Positions 1 through 9,410 of a DNA stretch of 64,000 bases are shown piece after piece. How positions within the stretch are numbered: the stretch's first letter is position 1; each line of letters opens with the position of its first letter. Origin of the DNA: Xylogone sp. PMI_703 (taxonomy: Eukaryota; Ascomycota; Leotiomycetes); assembly GCA_021399445.1 (NCBI GenBank), contig JAJTUQ010000013.1:124001-188000 (forward strand), read 5' to 3'. A program made the translations under genes and the position numbers. Below the pieces are notes generated by a model. That model did no database searches. It saw only the letters and a program-made list of their open reading frames with translations, and had not been told where the DNA came from.

Positions 1-110
1 AAGAAAGTCTAAAAAAGTTCAAACTATTTTAATGTAACGTTCCTACTAGGGTATGGGGTTATCTATCACTCAAATGATAGATGAAGGTAAAGGGCAAGAG
101 AATAGCTTCA
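1..110 (+). pseudogene. Relic of a small secreted cysteine-rich protein gene (3' end only)
   Basis: This stretch matches the 3' end of the intact secreted-protein gene at 27921-28187, compared with that gene's coding strand. Two blocks are identical: a 14-mer starting tgtaacgttcc, encoding the CNVP region, and an 18-mer around tatcactcaaatgatag, encoding YHSNDR, followed here at once by a stop. The blocks are 4 bp further apart than in the intact gene, which breaks the frame, and the sequence upstream is AT-shifted as if mutated. Similarity continues weakly past the stop. The rest of the gene lies outside the window or is lost. The Copia element sits just downstream. Seen: the matching blocks. 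Inferred: common descent as paralogues. Confidence 0.6.
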
Positions 111-128
111 CAATCTCAGGATAGTTAC

Positions 129-358
129 TGTTAGGAATTATGGGAGCAGAGCATACTGGCGCTCGGTAGTTATGCGATCGGAGTGGAACGACTAATAATC
201 CGGTAAGAGAGTATTTAAGGGTGCAACCCCTTAAATACTAGATATAAGAATAAGCATACAATGTATAAGCCAATATAAGCCTATTCAACCCTACAATACG
301 GTAGTGCCTAGTGAACCAACACTTCCATAATATGAGCATAACGATCATAATCTTCACA
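129..358 (+). repeat. 5' LTR of the Copia element
   Basis: Begins TGTTAGGAATTATGGG and ends TCTTCACA. It contains the near-palindrome tatttaaggg...ccccttaaata, a possible stem in the LTR transcript. It matches 5599-5828 at 222 of 230 positions. Most differences are transitions. Confidence 0.95.
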
Positions 359-370
359 GGTTATGAGCCC
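359..370 (+). promoter_or_regulatory. Primer binding site, half-tRNA type (initiator tRNA-Met)
   Basis: GGTTATGAGCCC abuts the 5' LTR directly. It is complementary to GGGCUCAUAACC, the anticodon stem-loop of eukaryotic initiator tRNA-Met (CAU anticodon included), not to a tRNA 3' end. Drosophila copia is known to prime from a cleaved 5' half of initiator tRNA, and this site fits that mechanism. The complementarity is seen; use of a tRNA half is inferred. Confidence 0.8.
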
Positions 371-743
371 GGACGCATGTTGAGGCGTCACTAGGAAGAA
401 TAGCAGTTGGGACGTGTTCACCGTAAGTCTATCACCAAGGATAGCCAAAACACACGTTGCTGCACAAGTCTTTGTAGAAGAAAGAAGTCTGCAGAGCATC
501 GGTTGAAACGCAGACCGATCGGTTCCAAGTCTTGAGACGGGTAGACGTGCGACGAATTGTCGGTCTACAGCAAGTACTTGAAGATCACGGCCCCTTAATC
601 GGTATCGGGCACCTTGGCGTGATATTTACCTATTTACCTAAACCCAACAATCAATTATAGGTCTCTCTAACCTTGAGTTACGATACGACAGCTCAAAAGA
701 CGACAAAATCTTCATCATCCTTACCTCACCGACATTTGAGAAA

Positions 744-3700
744 ATGGACACCGATCACCTTGCACGCAAACGCCCTGCCGGCATACTTAACAGAGCAAAT
801 TGGCAAGAATGGTTTAAACTGATGAGACTCTATTTCAAGGGAGAATCGCTAGAATTTGTGCTAAACAAGACAATCACAGAATACGCCTGGATTCAGAGAA
901 CCCCATCATCGATCAATACCCCTGTTACACCAGCAAGCACGAAAACACCCGAGATCACTATTGAAGGTGTAGCAAAACAACTGGAGAGCTTGAAGGTGGA
1001 GGATGGACTACAAAGTGGATCAAAGGATGGCATATGGAATATTGAAAAGCAAGAGAAATATGAAGCCGCGTCTGCGAAGGTTTTATATATGATTTCAATC
1101 TGTATCGATGCCATGGACAATGAACTGATCCGCGACGAGTCTGAAGCTCAACTGGCATGGACAAAGCTATACTCCAAGTATAGCAAGTTACTACCTCATG
1201 CTGCTCGAAGTGAAATGGCTCAACTCACCTCATTCAAGTTAGAGCAGGGCATGACAATCGAAGAGGGATGGATCCGAGTACAAGAGTTGAGGAGGAGAGT
1301 TGTGAAGGCAACCCCTGAACTCAAGGATGGCTTTAGCACAAAGCAAATATTCGAATTCTTTCTTGCAGGACTCCCAGAGGAATACTCGACAGTTACAACT
1401 GTGATCGACGCACAACCGACACTTGAAATCGTGGACAAGATCGATATCCTCCAAAGACACGAAGAAAAGGTCACCAACTCAACAGCCCTCGCTGCTAGAG
1501 ACAAGAGAGCACGAAGATCACAAGATAAAGGGAGCAGAAGCTCAAGTCGACGGAGCGGACATGAAAGCAGCTCGCCCGACCGAAAGGACGTTAAATGCTA
1601 TTTGTGTGACGGAAACCACTCCATCAAATATTGTAAACTCAGGCGTGATGCGAGAAAATATGTTCTTGGTCTCAAATCCAAGGATAACAAATCACGACAC
1701 TCTCCAAAGGCAATAAGAGATGACGAGCGCAAGAGTCACCGCAAAAGCAACAAGTCCAAACGTCATGCCCATGGTCACATGGCCGGTCACTCCTCCGAGT
1801 CTAATTCGACGTCGGAGACGGAGTCAAGTTTTGATGACTCATCCGAGGAGGAGGACGAAGTTGCAGGAGTTTCAAAGGAAGCAATGCGTATGGTTAAACC
1901 TTCCGTCTGGATTGCAGACACAGGCGCTTCTTCTCACATGACTGACAACCCCCAGCTCTTTAAACAACCGATGGTCGATATTAGACGTCGTGGAATAAAG
2001 GTTGGAGGAGGAAGGTTATATGCATGGAAGAAGGGGACCGCTGAAATGAAATTGAAGGATGGAAGTACTGCATTGTTGTCTGATACTTTACTTGTTCCGA
2101 ACCTTGGGGCTAATCTCCTCTCTGCTCGACGCGTTTGCGAAAAAGGTTTTGATGGCTCTTTTGATCCACATGCAATGTATTTTACTCGAAAGAATCAAAA
2201 GAACCAGTACATTAAAGCCAAGCAACGCGGAGGAGTGTACATTGTGAGTTCTATCGTGAATGGGCCAAAGGAAACAGCTTTGGTTGGTGATGTTAAAACG
2301 GAGGAGGGACAATCGCGATTTAACCCGCCCGGCGGGGAAAATCAAAATTCTGACAGTGACACTGAAACCTCACCCACACTGGCACCAAAGTCAGTGGAGA
2401 AAGTCACACAACGCTATAATTTATGGCATAGACGATTCGCTCATCTTGGAGTAAAGAAAATCTGTAACTTACACAAGGTTACCACCTTAAGCAGGCCAAT
2501 ACGAAAACCCATAACTAAGGAACCTTGTGAAGTCTGCGACTTCACCAAGATGAAAGATCGTGTTAATAAAGCGTTGAGTGAGTGGGAGAGTAAGAGGCTT
2601 GCACTGATCTACGTGGATGCATGTGGACCGTTCCCACCATCAATAAAGGAAGACCGATACTTTGCTCAAATTGTTGATAGCGCCACTCGTTACATTTGGA
2701 ACATTCCTGCAAAGACAAGAGCACATTTGGTCGAGAAGCTCAGGACATGGAAGATCCAAGTAGAGTACGAGACGGAGGAGAAAGTCAAGGCCATTAGAAC
2801 TGACAATGCCTCGGAACTACTATCACTACTAGACGAATGGAGCACTTCGATCGGGATTCGGGCAGAAACAACAGCAGGGTACAAGTCAAACCAGAACGGT
2901 CCAGCTGAGCGAGCAATCCAGACAACTACAGCAGATGCTCGGGCATTGCTGAAGGAAGCTAGCTTACCGCTTGAATTCTGGAACTACGCTGTTGAAACGG
3001 ATGCATACCTGAGAAGCCGAACAGCATCTGGCCCGACAATTGATGGGAAAGTTGTTAGCCCGTACCAGGCATTCACCGGAGAGATCCCAAGCATTGATCA
3101 CATCAGAGTTTTTGGATGTAAATGCGTGTCATACGTCAACCGAAAGGAGCACCCGAAGGAATCAAGAAAAGACAAGCTTATGGACCATGGACGGGTTGCA
3201 GTGTTTGTAGGATACAATCCAAACACGACCAAACAATATAAGGTCTATGCGCCAGACAGAGGCTGTGTCATCAAATCAAGCCGCGTCAGCTTTTATGAAG
3301 ACATCCAAGGCGGAACAGTTGATTTGAAACTTCGGACAGGTGATCCTCAAGGAACAAGGAACGAGCTGGCAATTCGTAAACCAAGAGGTCGACCACAAAA
3401 TGAAGTCATCGAGTCTATGCCATTCCCAGATCCGAAAGACTTGAATAACTTCGAAATTGTGATCCCGTCCATTGCGAATCCAGTGGTAACACGTAACGAT
3501 CCAACCAGCCCAGCCGGCCGTCAACATGATCAGGAAAATGCAAGCGATCCAAGCGTGAATGTGTCCCATCCAGGAGGAGATGAGGGAGATGAGGAAAATA
3601 AAATTAGGGATCAATCTCAGGCCCAAGCCGAGAACCATGATTCACCACCTGGTGCTAATATAGCATCACCTATCGAATTTCACCCGTCCGGCGGGGAAAA

Positions 3701-5519
3701 TCAAGCACCACCAGAACCCGTGGAAGCGAGGTACGATCTTCGAAAGCGACAGAGACTCGATGACTCTGATGATGAAGACCGTCCTACCAAGATAGTTAAA
3801 GCCATGCTTGCAATGCTGGAAGATCAAGATTACCAAGACCCAGACGAGATAGCTCTGGCCAGTTTAGTAACAGATCTAGATATTGTCATCCCAATGACGT
3901 ACAAAGAGGCCATTTCAGATCATAGATATGGTCAGAAATGGAAGGAGGCAATTGACGAAGAGATCGCATCATTACAGCAAAACGGCACATGGGAAGAAGA
4001 AATACCCCCGGAAGGAGCGAACTTGGTCTCCACCAAATGGGTATTCACTATCAAGACGAACCCCGACGGGACATTAAACAGGTTCAAGGCAAGACTGGTT
4101 GCTCGAGGCTTCTCTCAGAAATATGGGCAGGATTTCACTGAGACGTTTGCACCTACGGTTAGAATGGATACTCTTCGGATATTCATGGCCATTGTTGCAG
4201 CGGAAAACCTTGAATGCCACTCGTATGACGTGAAGAATGCTTTCACCGAATCACACCTACGAGAACGAATCTTCCTGTCTCAACCAGACGGAGTACCCAA
4301 GTTAAAGAACGGGTACGCATTACGTGTCCTACGGAGTTTGTATGGGCTAAAGCAGTCCGCGCGGGACTGGAACCTACTCTGCAAGAGTTATCTCGTTAAG
4401 ATTGGATTTGTCCAAAGCTTAGCTGACCCTTGCCTTTATATCCACAAAGAACGCAAGATCATACTACTCGTTCACGTGGATGATATTGCTGCTGCTGCAC
4501 CAAAAACGCAAGAATTGGAATGGTTTGGAAAGACATTGGCAGGTCGATTCCATACCAAGAACCTGGGGGAGATTCAAGTGATCCTTGGTATCCGTGTTAC
4601 TAGGAATCGAAAAGAGAAAACACTATTCTTAGATCAAGAACAATACCTGGATAACATTTTGAACCGATATGGAATAACTCAAGAGAAGCACAAGCCAAAG
4701 TCAGTGCCAATCTCTAGTTATGACAAGCTACGCCCGACTTCAGACTTTGACAAGAAGGCAAACCTGACCGAGTATCAAGAGCGCATAGGAAGCCTGATGT
4801 ACGCGATGATAAACACCAGACCGGACATCGCGTTCGCTCTAGGCAAGCTTAGCCAATACATGAGTAATCCTGGAGAGCACCATGCCAGTGCCGTAAAGGA
4901 ACTCTTGAGATATGCCAGATCAACGATCAAACAGCGTGTCCGTTATGGGCCAACTCCAATTCAAGCCAACCAATCGTCACGCCAAAGTAATGACGACAAC
5001 AGACAAGCCGGTAGCTCTACGCTAGTCATGTATTCAGATGCAGACTGGGCAGGAGACAAGACCGACCGGAAGAGCACTTCAGGAAACGTAGCCATGCTTT
5101 ACGGAGGGCCTGTTTCCTGGGGGAGTAAGAAGCAACGTTCAGTGGCAACTTCAAGCGCTGAATCAGAATACATTGCAATGTCAATGTGTGTCAAGCAGAG
5201 CCAATGGATCGCTCAAATACTCCGTGATATGGGATTCCCTCAATATATTGGGTCAGACCCGATGACTGTACAAATATTGGGAGATAATCAAGGCGCACTC
5301 GCGTTGGTAAAGAACCCACACCTTCACGAGCGATCAAAGCATATTGATATCTGTTACCATTACATCCGCGACCTAGAAGAGCGTAAACGCATTATCGTCA
5401 GCTACGTTCCTACAGCAGATATGGTAGCCGATGGCATGACAAAGCCGTTGCAGAAGACAATGTTCATGCGGTTCAAGGAACTACTTGGTCTGGCAACAGT
5501 AGGAGCAATTAAGAGATAG
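744..5519 (+). CDS. Copia gag-pol polyprotein, 1591 aa, intact
   Basis: Single polyprotein providing capsid, protease, integrase and reverse transcriptase/RNase H. Landmarks in order: Gag region residues 1-280; zinc knuckle C285-C288-H292-C297 (CX2CX3HX4C); acidic and basic linker; aspartic protease D392-T-G-A; integrase zinc site H562/H567/C595/C598; integrase core D625, D687, E722 (DD34E spacing); RT with KARLVARGFSQ, YGLKQSARDWN and catalytic V1245-D-D; RNase H starting near D1432 (YSDADWAGD) and ending SSAESEYIA. The start at 744 is the first ATG of the frame and gives a plausible Gag N-terminus (MDTDHLARKR). No stop or frameshift is visible. Two near-identical 22-bp stretches lie on either side of integrase (see findings). 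Confidence 0.97.
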   Translation: MDTDHLARKRPAGILNRANWQEWFKLMRLYFKGESLEFVLNKTITEYAWIQRTPSSINTPVTPASTKTPEITIEGVAKQLESLKVEDGLQSGSKDGIWNIEKQEKYEAASAKVLYMISICIDAMDNELIRDESEAQLAWTKLYSKYSKLLPHAARSEMAQLTSFKLEQGMTIEEGWIRVQELRRRVVKATPELKDGFSTKQIFEFFLAGLPEEYSTVTTVIDAQPTLEIVDKIDILQRHEEKVTNSTALAARDKRARRSQDKGSRSSSRRSGHESSSPDRKDVKCYLCDGNHSIKYCKLRRDARKYVLGLKSKDNKSRHSPKAIRDDERKSHRKSNKSKRHAHGHMAGHSSESNSTSETESSFDDSSEEEDEVAGVSKEAMRMVKPSVWIADTGASSHMTDNPQLFKQPMVDIRRRGIKVGGGRLYAWKKGTAEMKLKDGSTALLSDTLLVPNLGANLLSARRVCEKGFDGSFDPHAMYFTRKNQKNQYIKAKQRGGVYIVSSIVNGPKETALVGDVKTEEGQSRFNPPGGENQNSDSDTETSPTLAPKSVEKVTQRYNLWHRRFAHLGVKKICNLHKVTTLSRPIRKPITKEPCEVCDFTKMKDRVNKALSEWESKRLALIYVDACGPFPPSIKEDRYFAQIVDSATRYIWNIPAKTRAHLVEKLRTWKIQVEYETEEKVKAIRTDNASELLSLLDEWSTSIGIRAETTAGYKSNQNGPAERAIQTTTADARALLKEASLPLEFWNYAVETDAYLRSRTASGPTIDGKVVSPYQAFTGEIPSIDHIRVFGCKCVSYVNRKEHPKESRKDKLMDHGRVAVFVGYNPNTTKQYKVYAPDRGCVIKSSRVSFYEDIQGGTVDLKLRTGDPQGTRNELAIRKPRGRPQNEVIESMPFPDPKDLNNFEIVIPSIANPVVTRNDPTSPAGRQHDQENASDPSVNVSHPGGDEGDEENKIRDQSQAQAENHDSPPGANIASPIEFHPSGGENQAPPEPVEARYDLRKRQRLDDSDDEDRPTKIVKAMLAMLEDQDYQDPDEIALASLVTDLDIVIPMTYKEAISDHRYGQKWKEAIDEEIASLQQNGTWEEEIPPEGANLVSTKWVFTIKTNPDGTLNRFKARLVARGFSQKYGQDFTETFAPTVRMDTLRIFMAIVAAENLECHSYDVKNAFTESHLRERIFLSQPDGVPKLKNGYALRVLRSLYGLKQSARDWNLLCKSYLVKIGFVQSLADPCLYIHKERKIILLVHVDDIAAAAPKTQELEWFGKTLAGRFHTKNLGEIQVILGIRVTRNRKEKTLFLDQEQYLDNILNRYGITQEKHKPKSVPISSYDKLRPTSDFDKKANLTEYQERIGSLMYAMINTRPDIAFALGKLSQYMSNPGEHHASAVKELLRYARSTIKQRVRYGPTPIQANQSSRQSNDDNRQAGSSTLVMYSDADWAGDKTDRKSTSGNVAMLYGGPVSWGSKKQRSVATSSAESEYIAMSMCVKQSQWIAQILRDMGFPQYIGSDPMTVQILGDNQGALALVKNPHLHERSKHIDICYHYIRDLEERKRIIVSYVPTADMVADGMTKPLQKTMFMRFKELLGLATVGAIKR

Positions 5520-5588
5520 TAGGAGCGGTCAGAGGTGATACTGACAAGATGAGACTGACACAGGCTACATCATAGCACCTGTATGATC

Positions 5589-5598
5589 TGAGTAGGAG
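5589..5598 (+). promoter_or_regulatory. Putative polypurine tract
   Basis: The purine-rich run tgagtaggag lies immediately 5' of the 3' LTR, the expected place for plus-strand priming. It is short and not pure, so it is assigned mainly by position. Confidence 0.45.
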
Positions 5599-5828
5599 TG
5601 TTAGGAATTATGGGAGTAGAGCATACTGGCGCTCGGTAGCTATGCGATCGGAGTGGAACGACTAATAATCCGGTAAGAGAGTATTTAAGGGTGCAACCCC
5701 TTAAATACTAGATAGAAGAATAAGCATACAATATATAAGCCAATATAAACCTATTCAACCCTACATTACAGTAGTGCCTAGTGAACCAACACTTCCATAA
5801 TATGAGCATAACGGTCATAATCTTCACA
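5599..5828 (+). repeat. 3' LTR of the Copia element
   Basis: Same 230-bp length and TG...CA ends as 129-358, with 8 differences. It would supply the polyadenylation region for the element transcript. Confidence 0.95.
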
Positions 5829-7600
5829 AATATTTGAATAAAGTTTTAAAGCTTATATTACATAATCATTAGAAATTACTAATATATTATGAATTTATAA
5901 TACTTAGTCTATCTATATTTTAAAAATTAGCTTATTTAGTTTATTATTAATAAAGTTATTAAGATTTGAAAAAAAGAGTATAAAATTGTACTACAAGTAT
6001 GTTCTACAGATTTACTGATTATATAATAATTATATAATAATAAAAATTATATCAATAGAATCAGAATTTTCTAGTGATTCTAAATTATTAAAAATTCTAT
6101 TAATTAATCTACTATTAGTTGAGTTATTTAAGTTTGAAGTTGAGGGTCGCTTATGTAAAAAGTGGGCAAATCGCGGGGGTGTGCAATTCGTCGGGATCAC
6201 GTGTATTGAACGCATAACTTTAGCAATCTTCAGGCCATAATTGCCTGAAGTTCATTACAATTATTGACGACTTTAGGCATTACAACCACTATAATATTTT
6301 TTTGGTAGGTTTTAATTGTTAATACTATAACTATAGTCGCCTCAACTAGAGTCATTTTAACTATATATAATTGCTACAAGTATAAATTTACTGTAATTAT
6401 TATAAATATGATTTATTGTAGTGTTACAGTTTTCAAAGTGAATGACATGTAATATTAATTGTACGGTTATCGAGACGTTTATGCCTGAAGTTATTACTGA
6501 TACCGACGGACTGCGTGTGCACATACTCTGCGTGTGGTGTGTGCATTTGCTGTAATTAAGGAGGGAAGGGATCGGTTGTAGGCGGAGTATTGGGGCGACT
6601 AGCCTTCCGATACGGGACACGATGTCACGGAGTGATGCTACATGTGACTCGGCACTGTACCAAGGATACAGAGGATACGTTTCTAAAACTCGGGGGATGT
6701 AGATGGAAAGGAAATATGCAGTCTGTTCGCTGCAGTCTATTCGCCATTGCTAAAGGACATCTTCTTGTGTTGAATCCACGAGAAAGCCAGCCAGACATGG
6801 GTGTCCCACCTGGTCATCTGATACAGAACACTTTTGTTAGGTTAAGTTCATGGAGTAATGAATGAATTAGAGGACTGCACTGCCGAGTAATTAAGGATCA
6901 AGTAGTTCGTGGATGTGAGAAACGAATGACTTTGGCATGTTGTGACGGGGCTTGTCAAAGAGAGAAAGTGCAGTTGACACGAATCTGTGAGGGGCAAGAT
7001 CACTATAATTACAGGCTATTCAAAGCCTAAAATCACTATAGCTACAGCGTGTACAGTGCGTTGTTTTAGCGAGAGGCCAGTGCGGCTGCCGGTAACGGCG
7101 TGTTGGCGGCGATTTAGCTAAAGCTGGCGGCGATTTTTAGTTATCCCCCATTTTTACTGGGCGATCTTTGCTAGTATATTTTGATTAGTAAATTTTTACT
7201 GGTAGATTCTTACCAGTAGATCTCTACTAATCCTTCCCACGCGCTTGAGAACTTGAGACCAGAGGCGTTACTGCCTTGCTGCCAGGCTGCCTGTAATGCT
7301 GACTAATATCATTCACACTGCGTACTTTAGCGTGGTGACCTTCAATATTACCCAACTTCTCAACCTCATCCACTATGTTGTTACTTAGTGAAACAATTCG
7401 ATTTACCCCCGTCTAAGCCCAGACAAGGTCGAAAGTGATAACTGAAGATACTTACCTCGACCACCGAAGAAGACAAGATGACGATATTAGAAAAGAGTTC
7501 GGAAAACAAGCATCCCTTTGTGATGAAGTTCGATGTGCTCCCGGTGGGATGCCACCCTCCGGTGGGGTGGTACTAAGATGCCTTCAACCCTCAATCTAAC
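5829..7600. other. Gene-free AT-rich stretch
   Basis: 5829-6340 is extremely AT-rich and unstructured, compatible with old mutated repeat DNA. From about 6600 the composition becomes mixed. I find no ORF resembling a protein and no RNA gene. Around 7165-7235 the motif tactggtaga/taccagtaga recurs in both orientations, a weak palindromic cluster. Confidence 0.5.
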
Positions 7601-7628
7601 TCTCCCAGAATAATATCCGGTACAACCA

Positions 7629-7722
7629 CCCCGCTCCCCCCGCACTAAACATTGGCTAACTCTTCAGGAAAACCTGGGGCGGTCTGGGGTAATCGACGTA
7701 TCCAGTTATTTCACCTTATATA
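7629..7722 (+). promoter_or_regulatory. Promoter of the sugar transporter: CreA-type sites and TATA
   Basis: Four matches to the Aspergillus CreA consensus SYGGRG fall within 60 bp: GCGGGG on the minus strand at 7629-7634 and 7637-7642, and CTGGGG at 7674-7679 and 7684-7689. A TATA-like ttatatat lies near 7714-7722, about 70 bp before the ATG. Closely spaced sites of this kind usually mark carbon catabolite repression. The matches are seen; their function is inferred. Confidence 0.5.
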
Positions 7723-7787
7723 TTACGGAGACCCTCACGAAGATGAGCAAGTAACAGTCAGTGTATTCGTAGAACGCATCTTTAACC

Positions 7788-9410
7788 ATGTCTAAGGAAG
7801 AAAAACCTGGCCAGATCAATCAGCTTGAAATGGCTGACCATGATTGTGCCAATGAAAGCAATATCAACGCTCTCGCGGAGCAAGCGGCCATAGACGAACA
7901 CCTCCTCACTGTGGTGGACGCTGTACGTCGATACCCACAGGCTATCATGTGGTCAATCTTAGTTTCCACGGCAATCATTATGGAAGGCTACGATATCGTT
8001 CTAATCTCTTCATTCTTTGGCCTTCCTAGTTTCACCAAGAAGTATGGAAGCTTCGTGAATCACACTTCGGGCTATCAAATTTCTGCTGCGTGGCAGGCCG
8101 GGCTCAGCAACGGCACCTCCATTGGCACACTCATCGGATCGCTCGCCAACGGCTACGTTGTGTACAAATTTGGATACAGAAAGACGTTATTGCTGTCTTT
8201 ATTCTTGATCGTGGCCTTCATCTTCATCCCGTTCTTCGCGCCATCGCTCCCTGTCTTACTCGTTGGGCAAATTCTCTGCGGCATGCCCTGGGGTGTTTTC
8301 GCAACAATGGCACCAGCGTACGCGTCCGAAGTGTGCCCCATGGCCCTCCGTGGCTATCTCACAGTATACGTCAATCTCTGCTGGGCATTTGGCCAGCTCG
8401 TCGCTGCTGGCGTTCTCTCCGGATTCTCTAATGGTTCCTCGGAGTGGTCTTATCGAATCCCTTTCGCCATTCAGTGGGCCTGGCCTATACCCCTCTTCCT
8501 CATCTTGCTTTTCGCACCTGAGTCGCCATACTTCCACGTCCGACGCGGCGAAATCGAGAAAGCAGAGAAGTCAGTCCGCAGATTGATGACTGCCGCCCAA
8601 GGCTCCACCGCTAAACAGAGAGTTGCAATGATGATCCATACCAACGAGCTGGAAAAAAGAATCGAATCTGGGACATCATACTGGGACTGTTTCCGAGGCG
8701 TTGATCTCCGGCGCACTGAAATCGTCTGCATGGCTTTCGTCGCTCAGCCATTCTGCGGTTCCGCAATGGGCGGCACACCCACGTATTTTTTCCTCCAAGC
8801 TGGGCTTCCGACATCGATTTCGTTCAAGATGTCAGTTGGTGGACTTGGCCTGGCTTCTGTGGGAACTCTCATTTCGTACATACTGATGCATACCTTCGGA
8901 CGGCGGACACTCTACTTGGCTGGCCTGGCGTCGTTGACTGCCATCTTGTGGATCGTGGGATTTATCAGCGTCGGTCAAGGCAATTCAACAGGAGGCTATT
9001 ACGCCCAGGCAACAATGATGCTTTTGTGGTTGTTTGTCTACTACATGACTGTTGGTCCCATCTGCTATGCCATCATTGGTGAGATCTCATCAACGAGACT
9101 CCGCAACAAGAGCATTAGTCTTTCCCGAAGCAGCTATTACATCGGCCAGATCATCTGCAATGTTATCAACCCATATATGCTGAACCCCACTGAAGGAGAT
9201 TGGAAGGGTAAAACCGGCTTCTTCTGGGGTGGTTGTGCATTCGTCTTTCTACTTTGGACTTGGTTTAGGCTGCCTGAATCGAAGAATAGGACATTCGAGG
9301 AGCTGGATCTTTTATTTGCACAGAAGGTGAAGGCAAGGGATTTTAAGACGTTCACTGTTGATCCATACGCTCCGGAAGGCGATGTAAAAGCAGTTGAGAA
9401 GCGGGACTGA
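7788..9410 (+). CDS. MFS sugar transporter, maltose/alpha-glucoside permease type, 540 aa
   Basis: A proton-sugar symporter of the MFS sugar-porter family, in the plasma membrane with 12 predicted helices. Visible family marks: long polar N-terminus; helix 1 with MEGYDIVLISSFFGLP; loop 2-3 motif GYRKTLLL; PESPYFHVRRG after helix 6; GRRTLYLAG in loop 8-9; LPESKNRTFEELDLLF after helix 12 (the PETK-type sugar-porter ending). Length is usual for alpha-glucoside permeases and there is no intron. Its position beside a GH31 glycosidase relic, a regulator and a GH39 enzyme suggests uptake of an oligosaccharide. The exact substrate cannot be read from sequence. CreA-type sites upstream fit glucose repression. 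Confidence 0.9.
   Translation: MSKEEKPGQINQLEMADHDCANESNINALAEQAAIDEHLLTVVDAVRRYPQAIMWSILVSTAIIMEGYDIVLISSFFGLPSFTKKYGSFVNHTSGYQISAAWQAGLSNGTSIGTLIGSLANGYVVYKFGYRKTLLLSLFLIVAFIFIPFFAPSLPVLLVGQILCGMPWGVFATMAPAYASEVCPMALRGYLTVYVNLCWAFGQLVAAGVLSGFSNGSSEWSYRIPFAIQWAWPIPLFLILLFAPESPYFHVRRGEIEKAEKSVRRLMTAAQGSTAKQRVAMMIHTNELEKRIESGTSYWDCFRGVDLRRTEIVCMAFVAQPFCGSAMGGTPTYFFLQAGLPTSISFKMSVGGLGLASVGTLISYILMHTFGRRTLYLAGLASLTAILWIVGFISVGQGNSTGGYYAQATMMLLWLFVYYMTVGPICYAIIGEISSTRLRNKSISLSRSSYYIGQIICNVINPYMLNPTEGDWKGKTGFFWGGCAFVFLLWTWFRLPESKNRTFEELDLLFAQKVKARDFKTFTVDPYAPEGDVKAVEKRD

Larger units (their letters stand above)
129..5828 (+). mobile_element. Complete Ty1/Copia LTR retrotransposon
   Basis: Two 230-bp LTRs (TG...CA termini) flank a tRNA-type primer site, a 385-bp leader and one open 1591-codon gag-pol frame in Copia order (protease, integrase, reverse transcriptase, RNase H). 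The LTRs differ at 8 of 230 positions by my count. The 5-bp flanks do not match (gttac on the left, aatat on the right), so no target-site duplication survives. The element may have arisen by recombination between copies, or its target was altered later. All coding signatures are intact, so it could be autonomous or nearly so. Confidence 0.95.

Noticed and set aside
3276..3638. 120-codon minus-strand ORF inside the Copia polyprotein
   Set aside because: Shadow of the pol frame; no independent signature.
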